The translations under genes were made by a program, and so were the position numbers. Source: Sphingobium terrigena (GTDB taxonomy: Bacteria > Pseudomonadota > Alphaproteobacteria > Sphingomonadales > Sphingomonadaceae). From it: a stretch of 64,000 nucleotides of DNA. Shown here piece by piece: positions 42,857 to 53,283 of the stretch (positions are counted from its first letter, which is position 1; each line of letters starts with the position of its first letter). The notes beneath the pieces were generated by a model. The model saw nothing but the letters and a program-made list of their open reading frames with translations. It was not told the DNA's origin and did not search any database. The stretch covers positions 1 through 64,000 of the forward strand of contig NZ_QVRA01000004.1 in assembly GCF_003591655.1 (NCBI RefSeq). Direction: 5' to 3'.

Positions 42857-44275
42857 ATGATCCGATCGAAACATATTCAGGCGGGACTGGCCGTCAGCCT
42901 GCTGGCGCTGATGCCGCAGGCCGCGCAGGCGCAGACGGTAGAGCAGCTGCAAGCGCAGATTGACGAGCTGAAAGCACAGGTCCAGTCGCTCGTCTCGGCG
43001 CTCGCTGCCAGCAAGAGCCAGACCGCGCCCGTCGTCGCGCAGGTGCCGCCACAGTCGACGACGCCTGCCACGACATCGGCCGCAGCGCCCACCGTGCTGG
43101 CATCGGCTCCCGCGCCAGCCCCCACCACTGCATCGGCCAAGTCCAAGGCCTGGTATGACCGGCTGACCCTGCGCGGCTATACCCAGATGCGCTACAATGC
43201 TTTCCTGTCGGGCGACGACACGGCGCCAACGGGCGTATCGCGCCTGCGCTCCGTCCATGACAGCAGCATTTCGGACCGGGGCAGCTTCTCGCTCCGCCGC
43301 GTTCGCCTGATCGTGCAGGGCGATATTTCCGATCGCGTCTCCCTCTATCTCCAGCCCGATTTTGCGACAGCCGTGAATAATCAGGCGGGCAGCGAGCGGC
43401 GCGAAGGCTTCGTCCAGTTGCGCGACGCCTATGCCGACGTGTTCCTGGACAAGGCCAAGAGCGTTCGCGTCCGCTTTGGTCAATCCAAAGTCCCTTATGG
43501 CTGGGAAAATATGCAGTCCTCGTCCAACCGGCTGACGCTCGACCGCAGCGACGCGATCAACAGCGCGGTGCCGAGCGAGCGGGACCTTGGCATCGTTGCC
43601 TATTACACCCCGCCCTCGGTCCAGAAAATCTGGGATGAACTGACCCGCGACGGACAAAAATTGTTCGGCAATTACGGTGCCTTCGGCGTCGGCGTGTTCA
43701 ATGGTCAGGGCATCAACAAGACCGAGCAGAATCGCGGCCTGATGAAGGTGGCGCTGGCGACATGGCCGTTCGAGATTGGCGATCAGGTGGTCGAATTTGG
43801 CGGATCGGCGATGATGAACGACGTCCAGCCCGAACTGCGCAGCGGCGGCGTCAGCCCGGTCGCCTATAAGGATAATCGCGTCGGCCTGCACGCCATGCTC
43901 TACCCCAAGCCGTTCGGCATCCAGGCCGAATGGAACTGGGGCAAGGGACCGGAATTTGATGTCGCCACCCAGTCGATCCAGACCAAGAATCTGCAGGGCG
44001 GCTATGTCCAGGCGATGATGCGCCTGCCGACCGAAAATCTCGGATCGATGATGCCCTACGGCCGCTGGCAGCATTATCGCGGCGGCTGGAAGGCGGGGAC
44101 CAACGCCCCGCGTCTGGAAACCGACGAATTTGAACTGGGCGTCGAATGGCAGCCATGGAAGGCGCTGGAATTCACCTTCGCCTATGCCCGGATGAAGCGC
44201 GCCGAAGCCGACGAACGCCGCACCGGCCGCGCAGAAGGCAACCTCATCCGCACGCAGGTTCAGTGGAATTATTAA
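42857..44275 (+). CDS. Phosphate-selective porin, OprO/OprP-like
   Basis: A 472-residue outer-membrane porin starting at ATG 42857 (GAGGGGCGAG upstream). A signal peptide (AGLAVSLLALMPQAAQAQ) is followed by a coiled-coil stretch VEQLQAQIDELKAQVQSL, typical of trimeric OprP porins, an Ala/Pro linker, and a 16-strand barrel (LTLRGYTQMRYNAF, VSLYLQPDFA, and a final strand RTQVQWNY). It carries phosphate or polyphosphate across the outer membrane. The Pho box before it supports the assignment. It is not part of the aromatic operon although it follows it closely. Confidence 0.9.
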   Translation: MIRSKHIQAGLAVSLLALMPQAAQAQTVEQLQAQIDELKAQVQSLVSALAASKSQTAPVVAQVPPQSTTPATTSAAAPTVLASAPAPAPTTASAKSKAWYDRLTLRGYTQMRYNAFLSGDDTAPTGVSRLRSVHDSSISDRGSFSLRRVRLIVQGDISDRVSLYLQPDFATAVNNQAGSERREGFVQLRDAYADVFLDKAKSVRVRFGQSKVPYGWENMQSSSNRLTLDRSDAINSAVPSERDLGIVAYYTPPSVQKIWDELTRDGQKLFGNYGAFGVGVFNGQGINKTEQNRGLMKVALATWPFEIGDQVVEFGGSAMMNDVQPELRSGGVSPVAYKDNRVGLHAMLYPKPFGIQAEWNWGKGPEFDVATQSIQTKNLQGGYVQAMMRLPTENLGSMMPYGRWQHYRGGWKAGTNAPRLETDEFELGVEWQPWKALEFTFAYARMKRAEADERRTGRAEGNLIRTQVQWNY

Positions 44276-44446
44276 TGGCTCATCGCCTGCTTGGCGGGCG
44301 CTGTCCTACATCCGCCGACCATGCTAAAAAGCCTGTCGGAATCGCGGCCAGGAAAAGACATATAGTGTCGCAAACTGGATATAAAATGTCGCATTTGCCG
44401 GGAAATATGCGAAGTTAAGCGCAAGCCTGTAGGATTTTGACGTTCC

Positions 44447-44486
44447 CAAAAAAGCTGGCCGGGCTAACCCCTTTTCGCCCGGCCAG
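44447..44486 (-). terminator. Rho-independent terminator of the BKACE-SDR operon
   Basis: Perfect 10-bp arms (CTGGCCGGGC at 44455-44464, complement 44477-44486), followed on the minus strand by GCTTTTTT. It lies just beyond the SDR stop at 44501. Confidence 0.88.
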
Positions 44487-44500
44487 AGGGATTTACAAAG

Positions 44501-45439
44501 TCAGCTGTCGACTGTTTCCCTGACGCTGCGCTGCGCCAGCTGGGCGTCGAACACCGGGTTGGACAGCAGGAAGCCAATCTCCTTGGCCCGCTCCTGATTG
44601 ACCGTTTCGTGCGGCATCGACGCCAGAATCGCGTCGAAACGAGTCCGCATCCCGGCGGCAAATTCGGGGTGGGTCAATATATAAAGGTCGTTGGCGCATA
44701 TCCCCGCCAGCACCCGCTCACCCACTTCGTCGGCGCTCATCCACAGCGGCGAGACAGGGCGCTTTTCCAACGCCTCCTCGCGCGCGCGATAGCCGCTATC
44801 TTCGCGATATTCGGCGGGCCGCAATTCGCCGCTATGGGCGATATTGCTCTGCACCGGTCCCGGCATGAAGGCTGAGACGCCGATATTTTCCGCCGCCAGT
44901 TCCCCCCTTATCGCTTCGGAAATCCCCAGCACCGCCGCCTTGGCCGCGGTATAGATGGCCGAGTAGCTGATCGGGATCAGCGCCGACTGGGACGATGTGG
45001 TGACGATCTGCCCGCCCTCCCCATGGGCCTTGATCCGGGGAAGGATGGTGACGAGGCCGTTGATGACTCCGCCCAGATTGACCCCCATGCCCCAGTCCCA
45101 GTCATCGAACCGCGCGTCCAGCACCGGACCCATGACGCCGACCCCGGCATTGCCGATCAGCATATGGATTTTCCCGAACCGTGCCTCCGCTGCATCCGCC
45201 GCACGGGCGAAAGCGACGCGGTCCGTGACGTCCAGTTGCACCGTCTCCACCTGGGCATCGGCGGCCAGATCAGCCTTTGCTGCTGCCAGCGCGTCCTGCC
45301 GGATGTCGGCGATCACCACATTGGCCCCGGCCCGCACCAGCGCCCGCGCGATGCCAAGGCCGATGCCGTTCGCGCCGCCGGTAATGAAGGCCGTCCGCCC
45401 CCGCACATCGGCCATGGGCGCTGTGATTGCCTGCGTCAT
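44501..45439 (-). CDS. LigD-group short-chain dehydrogenase
   Basis: A 312-residue SDR with GGAGAGAG before ATG 45439. RTAFITGGANGIGLGIARAL, LIGNAGVGVMGPVLDARFDD, WGMGVNLGGVINGLVTI and the long C-terminus (LYILTHPEFAAGMRTRFDA) place it in the same group as the SDR at 24.3 kb and LigD/L/N. YTAAK keeps the catalytic Tyr and Lys. It follows the BKACE gene by 11 bases and ends in a clear terminator. Whether the substrate is a benzylic alcohol or a 3-hydroxy acid formed before BKACE action is open. Confidence 0.8.
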   Translation of the reverse strand: MTQAITAPMADVRGRTAFITGGANGIGLGIARALVRAGANVVIADIRQDALAAAKADLAADAQVETVQLDVTDRVAFARAADAAEARFGKIHMLIGNAGVGVMGPVLDARFDDWDWGMGVNLGGVINGLVTILPRIKAHGEGGQIVTTSSQSALIPISYSAIYTAAKAAVLGISEAIRGELAAENIGVSAFMPGPVQSNIAHSGELRPAEYREDSGYRAREEALEKRPVSPLWMSADEVGERVLAGICANDLYILTHPEFAAGMRTRFDAILASMPHETVNQERAKEIGFLLSNPVFDAQLAQRSVRETVDS

Positions 45440-45450
45440 ATCTCTCTCCC

Positions 45451-46326
45451 TTACTGTTTCAGGCCCAGCATCGCGCGCGCTTCCCCGGCGCTGGCGATGT
45501 CGCCGCCCATCCGCTCGATCATCTCGACGCCCCAGCGGACCAAATCGGCATTGTCGACGGCCATGCGCCCGCGCCGCAAATAGATGGTGTCCTCAAAACC
45601 CACCCGGACATTGCCGCCCAGCAGCACCGACTGCGCCGCCATCGGGAAGCTGTGGCGGCTGACGCCAAAGCCGGTGAAGGGCGTGCCGCGCGGTATCTGG
45701 TTCCTGGCGTAGAGCATCGCTTCGGTCGTCGCCGGCAGGCCATATTTGGTTCCCAGCACGAAGGTGAAGGGCGCGTTTTTGGGGATCGCACCCTTGGCCA
45801 TCAGATCATCGGCAAAGACGAAATCGCCTGCCTCGAAACATTCAATCTCCGGCAGGACGCCCGCCTCCTGAATCATATGACCCATGGTGGTGATCATCGG
45901 ATCAAGATTGATCGCCACCCCACCCCACAACTGCATCGTACAAATGTCGAGCGTGCACATGTCAGGCTTGAGGTCGAGAATATGCTCCAGCCGCCGCTGC
46001 GCTGTGAACATCAGCGTGCCCGGCCCGCAGACCGCGGGATCATCGTCGCTCTGCATCCAGGTGCAACCCGGCCCGGTGGTGACGTTCAGGATCAGCTCGT
46101 CATTCTTGGCGCGAATGAGGCCCACCACCTCGCGATAATCGTCGAGCGCCTGCGAGGGGTCGCCCGTTTCCCGGTCGCGGACATGCAGGTGGATGATCGA
46201 GGCACCCGCTTCAGCGGCTGCCAGGGCTTCGGCCGCGACATGATCGGGCCGGAACGGGAAATTGGGATGATCGGGCATCGGCGAACTTCCCGTCACCGCG
46301 CAGGTCAGAAATAGCTTGCCAGCCAA
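45451..46326 (-). CDS. Beta-keto acid cleavage enzyme (BKACE, DUF849)
   Basis: A 291-residue TIM-barrel zinc enzyme. TTG 46326 is preferred since AGGAGAG lies 6-8 bases before it; a GTG two codons earlier is too close to that site. Zinc ligands are in the HLHVRDRETGDPSQ segment, and VTTGPGCTW, ECFEAGDFVFADDL and the final GNVRVGFEDTIYL match the family. BKACE enzymes transfer the acetyl part of a beta-keto acid to acetyl-CoA, giving acetoacetate and a shortened acyl-CoA. Paired with an SDR that could make the beta-keto acid. The physiological substrate is not readable. Confidence 0.88.
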   Translation of the reverse strand: MAGKLFLTCAVTGSSPMPDHPNFPFRPDHVAAEALAAAEAGASIIHLHVRDRETGDPSQALDDYREVVGLIRAKNDELILNVTTGPGCTWMQSDDDPAVCGPGTLMFTAQRRLEHILDLKPDMCTLDICTMQLWGGVAINLDPMITTMGHMIQEAGVLPEIECFEAGDFVFADDLMAKGAIPKNAPFTFVLGTKYGLPATTEAMLYARNQIPRGTPFTGFGVSRHSFPMAAQSVLLGGNVRVGFEDTIYLRRGRMAVDNADLVRWGVEMIERMGGDIASAGEARAMLGLKQ

Positions 46327-46444
46327 CCGCACTCTCCTGTCTTGTGTCGACTATGTTGCCGACCCGTCAGCAGGGGTCTTGCAGAACAAGCGGCCCGCAA
46401 GAAGGCCGGTGGATGTTCCATTATAGAGAGTAACTGGATAAGGC

Positions 46445-47278
46445 ATGGCACAGCGGGAAGAATTGTCGCGTTTCCTGAAAGCCGCCCGCGCCAAGCTGGC
46501 GCCGTCCGATGTCGGCCTGCCCGCAGGCGAGCGTCGCAGGACACGCGGCCTGCGGCGCGAGGAGGTGGCAACGCTCGCGGGGATGAGCGTGACCTGGTAC
46601 ACATGGTTCGAGCAAGGGCGTGAGGTGCAATTGTCCGCTCCGATGCTGGAACGGTTGAGCCGCACCCTGCGCCTTAGCCCCAACGAACGCGAATTTCTGT
46701 TCGCCCTGGCCCAGCACCGCCCGCCGCCGCTGGCCATGCGGCCGGACGAGACGATCCATGCCGGCACCCAGCATCTGATGGATGCGCTGTCCATTCCGGC
46801 GCTGGTCATCATAGAGGATTGGACGGTCATCGGCTGGAACCGGCTGGTCGCCCGCGCCTTTCGCGATTACAGCCAGATGCCGCATGAACAGCGCAACCTG
46901 TTCCGCATCCTGATGCTCAATCCCCGCTATCGCGCCGACCCGGACAAGTTTCAGGACATGTGTCGCCGCCTGATCGCCCGCTTCAAATGGGACTATAGCC
47001 GCACCAGCCAGCCGGACGTGTTTGAAGGTATTATTGCCGACATGATGGAGCAATCCGAATTTTTCCGCCAATATTGGCAGGAGTCGGAAATCATGGCGCA
47101 TTTTGAGGATACCAACATCGCCGATATGCCGGGCGTGGGCGAAATCATGTTCCGCCATACCAGCTATGCGATCGAGGAAGCGCCGGGGCAAAGGCTGTTG
47201 CTGTTCGCGCCATTGGACGATGTCAGTGCAACGCGTCTGGCCCGGCTGGTGGCGGAGGCCGATCCGGTCGTCGCCTGA
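46445..47278 (+). CDS. XRE-type regulator with MmyB-like sensor domain
   Basis: A 277-residue protein. The N-terminal helix-turn-helix is RRTRGLRREEVATLAGMSVT, with the WYTWFEQGREVQLSAPMLERL segment; the C-terminal 170 residues form the PAS-like MmyB fatty-acid-binding domain (LVIIEDWTVIGWNRLVARAF, FRILMLNPRYR, FRHTSYAIEEAPGQRLLLFAPLDD). It is divergent from the BKACE operon with 118 bp between, so it probably controls that operon. The effector of this family is often a fatty acyl ligand. Confidence 0.85.
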   Translation: MAQREELSRFLKAARAKLAPSDVGLPAGERRRTRGLRREEVATLAGMSVTWYTWFEQGREVQLSAPMLERLSRTLRLSPNEREFLFALAQHRPPPLAMRPDETIHAGTQHLMDALSIPALVIIEDWTVIGWNRLVARAFRDYSQMPHEQRNLFRILMLNPRYRADPDKFQDMCRRLIARFKWDYSRTSQPDVFEGIIADMMEQSEFFRQYWQESEIMAHFEDTNIADMPGVGEIMFRHTSYAIEEAPGQRLLLFAPLDDVSATRLARLVAEADPVVA

Positions 47279-47360
47279 GCCAATAGCGTTTCAATATCTC
47301 TCTTCTCCCGCCGCGCATTCATGCTATGATCGGCGTTATATAGAATAATGGAGAGGAACC

Positions 47361-47513
47361 ATGCTGCTGCTGGCACGGTGTCTGGACTGGCTTTGCCTTG
47401 CTTTTGCATCGGGCGTTCAGGATGAAATGCGTCTGAACGAGTTGATCCTGGGTGCGACCCAGCGATCGACCGCGACGCATGACGCAACCGCACAATCGCT
47501 TCCGCGTCGCTAA
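47361..47513 (+). CDS. Small ORF of unknown function
   Basis: 50 codons (start MLLLARCLDWLCLAFASG, end SLPRR) with a strong GGAGAGGAACC ribosome site directly before the ATG, in the gap between the regulator and the phosphatidyltransferase. A short hydrophobic N-terminal half and polar C-terminal half suggest a small membrane-linked peptide. It could also be a chance frame. Confidence 0.4.
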   Translation: MLLLARCLDWLCLAFASGVQDEMRLNELILGATQRSTATHDATAQSLPRR

Positions 47514-47551
47514 GCCCTGTCGAGATATTGAGGGCCGGCCAGTAAAGCCGG

Positions 47552-48244
47552 TTAGCGGCCTGCATCCTTAGCGTCGCTGATCGCCAGACGCTTCGCGGTC
47601 GTGAGCGTCTGGATGACAAACAGCAGGATCAGGATCACCGAGACGACGCCGACAAACAGGTCAAACCCGGAAATCGCGCCGAACAGGCCGGGCGCATAGC
47701 CCAGCGCCATCATAGCCAGCGTCAGGCCGATCAGCATCAGCCGCAACTCGGTTGGACCGGCGGACAGGTATGAAAGTTTGAACTCCCCCATCACCCGCGC
47801 CGCCAGATAGGCATGGATCGACAGCAGAAGATAACCGGCCAGCGCCACCAGCGCGACATCCATGCGAATATAGGGGCTGGCCCCCATTCCGGCCAGGATC
47901 AACAACGTTGCCAGGCCATCGCAACTATGGTCGATAAAATAGCCATAGGATGGCCGCTCGATCCGCCGGAACCGCGCCAGGCTGCCGTCCATGGAATCGC
48001 CGAACCATTGCAGCACATAGCCACCGATCGCCAGCCACAGCCAGCCGACATGCAGGCTACTGGCGGCATAGCCGGCAAAGATGGCGAAGGCCCCGACCAT
48101 ACCAAGCGCTGTCAGCAGGTCGGGTGTGACCCAGCGCGGCATCCGGGCGCAGAGCCAGTTCAAAAGGCGGCGTTCTGAGGCAGCCAGCACATTTTGCTGG
48201 ATGCGATCAATCGGTGGCGAGGATGGGCCGGATGGCAATGTCAT
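47552..48244 (-). CDS. CDP-alcohol phosphatidyltransferase
   Basis: A 230-residue integral membrane enzyme with six likely membrane segments. The active-site motif DSMDGSLARF, then YGYFIDHSCDG, follows D..DG..AR...G...D...D, with nine residues rather than the usual seven or eight between AR and G. Family members transfer a phosphatidyl group from CDP-diacylglycerol to an alcohol such as glycerol phosphate, inositol or choline. There are no lipid neighbours, so the acceptor is unknown. The start at 48244 is supported by length. Confidence 0.85.
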   Translation of the reverse strand: MTLPSGPSSPPIDRIQQNVLAASERRLLNWLCARMPRWVTPDLLTALGMVGAFAIFAGYAASSLHVGWLWLAIGGYVLQWFGDSMDGSLARFRRIERPSYGYFIDHSCDGLATLLILAGMGASPYIRMDVALVALAGYLLLSIHAYLAARVMGEFKLSYLSAGPTELRLMLIGLTLAMMALGYAPGLFGAISGFDLFVGVVSVILILLFVIQTLTTAKRLAISDAKDAGR

Positions 48245-48364
48245 GGCGCCTTATGACGAACAGATGACAGCGTGACAATCACCTGCGCCCACCATGTTGT
48301 CGACAATGGTCTTTATATCACGTCGAACTGCCAGAGCTTTTGCGAGGCTATCGTCGAAGTGGAC

Positions 48365-48395
48365 AAAAAAAGGGCCGATCCGAAGACCAGCCCTT
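48365..48395 (-). terminator. Orphan rho-independent terminator with UUCG loop
   Basis: On the minus strand an 11-bp stem (AAGGGCTGGTC, 48395-48385, with 48380-48370, two G-U pairs) closed by a UUCG tetraloop and followed by a run of seven T (48371-48365, the first two in the stem). No coding gene ends here. Confidence 0.85.
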
Positions 48396-48500
48396 GAAAG
48401 TTTAGGAGAGGATGCCTGAAAGGCACCTCCTGCTTCCCGCGAATTGGACTTTGCTGCAAGTGCGAAATCCTTGTTCGCGATTGCAAAATATGCACCTGTC
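48365..48500 (-). ncRNA. Candidate small regulatory RNA
   Basis: An orphan terminator with no protein gene before it marks the 3' end. Upstream on the minus strand, around 48405-48432, there is a second hairpin (GGAGGTGCC, TTTCA loop, GGCATCCTC, one mismatch), whose 3' arm runs into a single-stranded C-rich stretch with CCTCTCCTAAACTTTC, which could pair with Shine-Dalgarno sequences. This is the usual build of an Hfq-type antisense sRNA. The 5' end (about 48500) is a guess; no clear promoter was found. Confidence 0.5.
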
Positions 48501-48704
48501 TCGATAGCACTGCTTTCCGTAACGGAAGGTGGGACTGCATCCGCAAGCGACGACGCGCCCGGTCGGGTGAATTTGTGATCAGCAGGCGAATCGGCACGAT
48601 GCCGAATCGCGCGATCGAGGACTTCACCTGCCGCTTGCGATGTGTAGATTGTCCCGGTTGCGGCTGCACAATGTCGCCGCCTGTCCGATAGGAGCGAACC
48701 AGCG

Positions 48705-50312
48705 ATGCCCCATGCCGCCGACAAAGCTGACCAGCTCTGGTGGAAGGGCGCGGTCATCTATCAAATCTATCCGCGCAGCTTTCAGGACAGCAACGATGAC
48801 GGCATTGGCGATCTGAACGGCATCACGCAAAGGCTGGATCATATCGCCCGGTTGGGGGCGGATGCGATCTGGATTTCGCCCTTCTTCACTTCGCCCATGC
48901 GGGACTTCGGTTACGACATTGCCGATTATTGCGATGTCGATCCGATCTTTGGCACACTCGCCGATTTCGATGCACTGGTCGCCCGCGCCCATGCTTTGGG
49001 CCTCAAGGTCACGATCGACCAGGTTTATGCCCATAGTTCCGACCAGCATGACTGGTTCGCACAAAGCCGGGCGAGCCGCAGCGGCGAGAAGGCGGACTGG
49101 TATGTCTGGGCCGATCCGAAGGCGGACGGTACGCCGCCCAACAACTGGCAATCGGTATTTGGTGGCCCGGCCTGGACCTGGGACGCGCGGCGCGGCCAAT
49201 ATTATATGCACCAGTTCCTGACCAGCCAGCCGCAACTCAACGTCCACAACCCGCAAGTGCAGGATGCTCTGCTGGACGTCATGCGGTTCTGGCTCGATCG
49301 CGGCGTGGACGGGTTTCGCCTCGACGCCTTGAACCATGCGATGCACGACCCCGATTTCCGCGACAATCCCCCTGCCCCCGACGATGGCAGTCCCCGCACT
49401 CGCCCGTTCGACTATCAGATCAAGCGCTACAGCCAGTCGCACCCCGGCGTCGTCCCCTTTGTCGAGCGTATCCGGGCGCTGTGCGACGCATATGGCGCGA
49501 TCTTCACCGTTGCCGAAGTCGGCGGGGCGCTCGCCGAGGAGGAGATGAAAGCCTATACTGCCGGGGACAAGCGCCTCAACAGCGCCTATGGCTTCACCTT
49601 CCTCTACGCGCCTGCCTTGACCCCCGCGCTGGTCGCGGAAACGGTCGATCGCTGGCCCGACGAACCGGGCATGGGCTGGCCAAGCTGGGCGTTCGAGAAT
49701 CATGACGCCCCCCGCGCCCTGTCGCGTTGGTGCGCGCCCGAAGATCGCCCCGCCTTTGCCCGGATGAAGATGGCGCTGCTGATGGCGCTGCGCGGCAACG
49801 CCATCCTCTATCAGGGGGAGGAATTGGGGATCACCCAGGTCGATATTCCGTTCGAGCGGTTGCAGGACCCCGAAGCTATCGCCAACTGGCCGCTGACCCT
49901 ATCGCGTGACGGCGCCCGCACGCCGCTGCCCTGGTCCGCCGACGCCAAGCAGGCAGGATTTTCCGGCGTCGAACCCTGGCTGCCCCATGGCGAGGATCAT
50001 CTCGCGCTGGCCGTGGACGCGCAGGAGCGTGATCCCGAATCGCTGCTCCACTTCAGCCGCGCGATGCTGGCGCTACGGAAGGCAAACCCGGCGCTGCGTC
50101 ATGGCGCGCTGGACATTATCGTTGCCGATGCCGCCTGCCTTGCGTTCCGGCGGACCAGCGGCGACCAGTCTTTGCTCTGTATTTTCAACCTGTCGCGCGC
50201 GGCGATAGCGTGGCCCGCAGGCGTTGACGGGTCGGGCCGCATCCTGAGCGCCGTCAATGGGGCAGCGCCGGGCGACCTGCAGCCATATGCTGCCCTGTTG
50301 ATCGAGCAATGA
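48705..50312 (+). CDS. GH13 alpha-glucosidase
   Basis: A 535-residue alpha-amylase-superfamily enzyme. WWKGAVIYQIYPRSFQDSND starts the TIM barrel; conserved region I is DQVYAHSS (a Val-Tyr variant), region II GVDGFRLDALNH (nucleophile Asp), region III IFTVAEVGG (acid Glu) and region IV WAFENHDAPR (stabilising Asp). The layout and length match GH13_23-type sphingomonad/Caulobacter/Xanthomonas alpha-glucosidases. There is no signal peptide, so it is probably cytoplasmic. It is a single gene, with the NMO operon ending 4 bp after its stop on the other strand. Confidence 0.9.
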   Translation: MPHAADKADQLWWKGAVIYQIYPRSFQDSNDDGIGDLNGITQRLDHIARLGADAIWISPFFTSPMRDFGYDIADYCDVDPIFGTLADFDALVARAHALGLKVTIDQVYAHSSDQHDWFAQSRASRSGEKADWYVWADPKADGTPPNNWQSVFGGPAWTWDARRGQYYMHQFLTSQPQLNVHNPQVQDALLDVMRFWLDRGVDGFRLDALNHAMHDPDFRDNPPAPDDGSPRTRPFDYQIKRYSQSHPGVVPFVERIRALCDAYGAIFTVAEVGGALAEEEMKAYTAGDKRLNSAYGFTFLYAPALTPALVAETVDRWPDEPGMGWPSWAFENHDAPRALSRWCAPEDRPAFARMKMALLMALRGNAILYQGEELGITQVDIPFERLQDPEAIANWPLTLSRDGARTPLPWSADAKQAGFSGVEPWLPHGEDHLALAVDAQERDPESLLHFSRAMLALRKANPALRHGALDIIVADAACLAFRRTSGDQSLLCIFNLSRAAIAWPAGVDGSGRILSAVNGAAPGDLQPYAALLIEQ

Positions 50313-50315
50313 GGC

Positions 50316-52474
<2,159 letters not shown>

Positions 52475-52496
52475 GCTATCAAACTCCCCTGAAATC

Positions 52497-53282
52497 TTAA
52501 TGCCTGAAATTGGCTGGTCTTTTGCCGAAATAGGCGGCCAGCCCCTCGCGACATTCAGCACTCGCCCCGGCGTTGGAAATCGCCTGCACTTCATTGTCGA
52601 GCTGGGTTTCAAACCCGCTCTCGAAACTCTGGCGCAGCAAGGCGCGGGCCGCGCCGATCGCCCCGGTCGCCGCATTGGCCAGCGTCGCGGCCACAGCATC
52701 GCCCTCCGATGCCAGCTGACCATCCTCCACCAGCCTCGTCACCATGCCGATCGCTTCGGCCTCTGGTGCCTTGATCCGGCGATTGGTCAGGATGATCTCC
52801 TGCGCTTTGCGGAGGCCAACGAGACGCGGTAACAGCCAGCTCATGCCCCCGTCGGGGGTCAGGCCCAGTCCGCCATAAGCAGCCGTGAAATGGGCCGACC
52901 GCGCGCACAGCACCACGTCGCCGCTGATCGCCAGGCTAAGCCCCGCCCCCGCCGCCGGGCCGTTGACCAGCACCAGCAACGGCTTTGCCATGCGCGCAAA
53001 ACGCGCCAGCGCCATGTGCAGCGTGCCCGCCAATTCGCTCAGCAGCGCATCGACATGGTCGCCCGCCGACTGGAACAGGCTGACATCGCCACCAGCGCAG
53101 AACAGCCGCCCCGCCCCGGTCAGCACGACGCAGCGAATCGCGCTGTCGGTCTGACAGCGGATCGCGACATCGACCAAGGCGCGCGCCATGGCCAAGTCTA
53201 CCGCATTGCCTGCATCAGGCCGATTGAGCGTGACGCGGGCGATGCCGTCAGCAACCGTGAACAGGACGGGGGCGTCGCTCAT
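52497..53282 (-). CDS. Enoyl-CoA hydratase/isomerase
   Basis: A 261-residue crotonase-fold protein starting at ATG 53282 (SDAPVLFTVADGIARVTLNR). The oxyanion-hole segment GRLFCAGGDVSLFQ and the second loop VNGPAAGAGLSLAISGD with AYGGLGLTPDGGMSWLLPR are typical. The position of the usual second catalytic Glu in this loop is Asp (TPDGG), as in several hydratases or isomerases of the PaaG type, so isomerase activity cannot be excluded. It lies between the SDR and the thiolase in the operon. Confidence 0.88.
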   Translation of the reverse strand: MSDAPVLFTVADGIARVTLNRPDAGNAVDLAMARALVDVAIRCQTDSAIRCVVLTGAGRLFCAGGDVSLFQSAGDHVDALLSELAGTLHMALARFARMAKPLLVLVNGPAAGAGLSLAISGDVVLCARSAHFTAAYGGLGLTPDGGMSWLLPRLVGLRKAQEIILTNRRIKAPEAEAIGMVTRLVEDGQLASEGDAVAATLANAATGAIGAARALLRQSFESGFETQLDNEVQAISNAGASAECREGLAAYFGKRPANFRH

Positions 53283-53283
53283 A

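Larger units (their letters stand above)
48245..48704. other. Intergenic region with candidate sRNA and the GH13 promoter
   Basis: A 460-bp gap. No frame here has coding character. The left part holds the promoter of the phosphatidyltransferase, the centre holds the candidate small RNA and terminator described separately, and the right end leads into the GH13 gene. Confidence 0.5.

Noticed and set aside
48251-48757. 168-codon minus-strand frame
   Set aside because: It runs through a rho-independent terminator and over the GH13 start and has no recognisable domain; the region is better explained by an sRNA and promoters.
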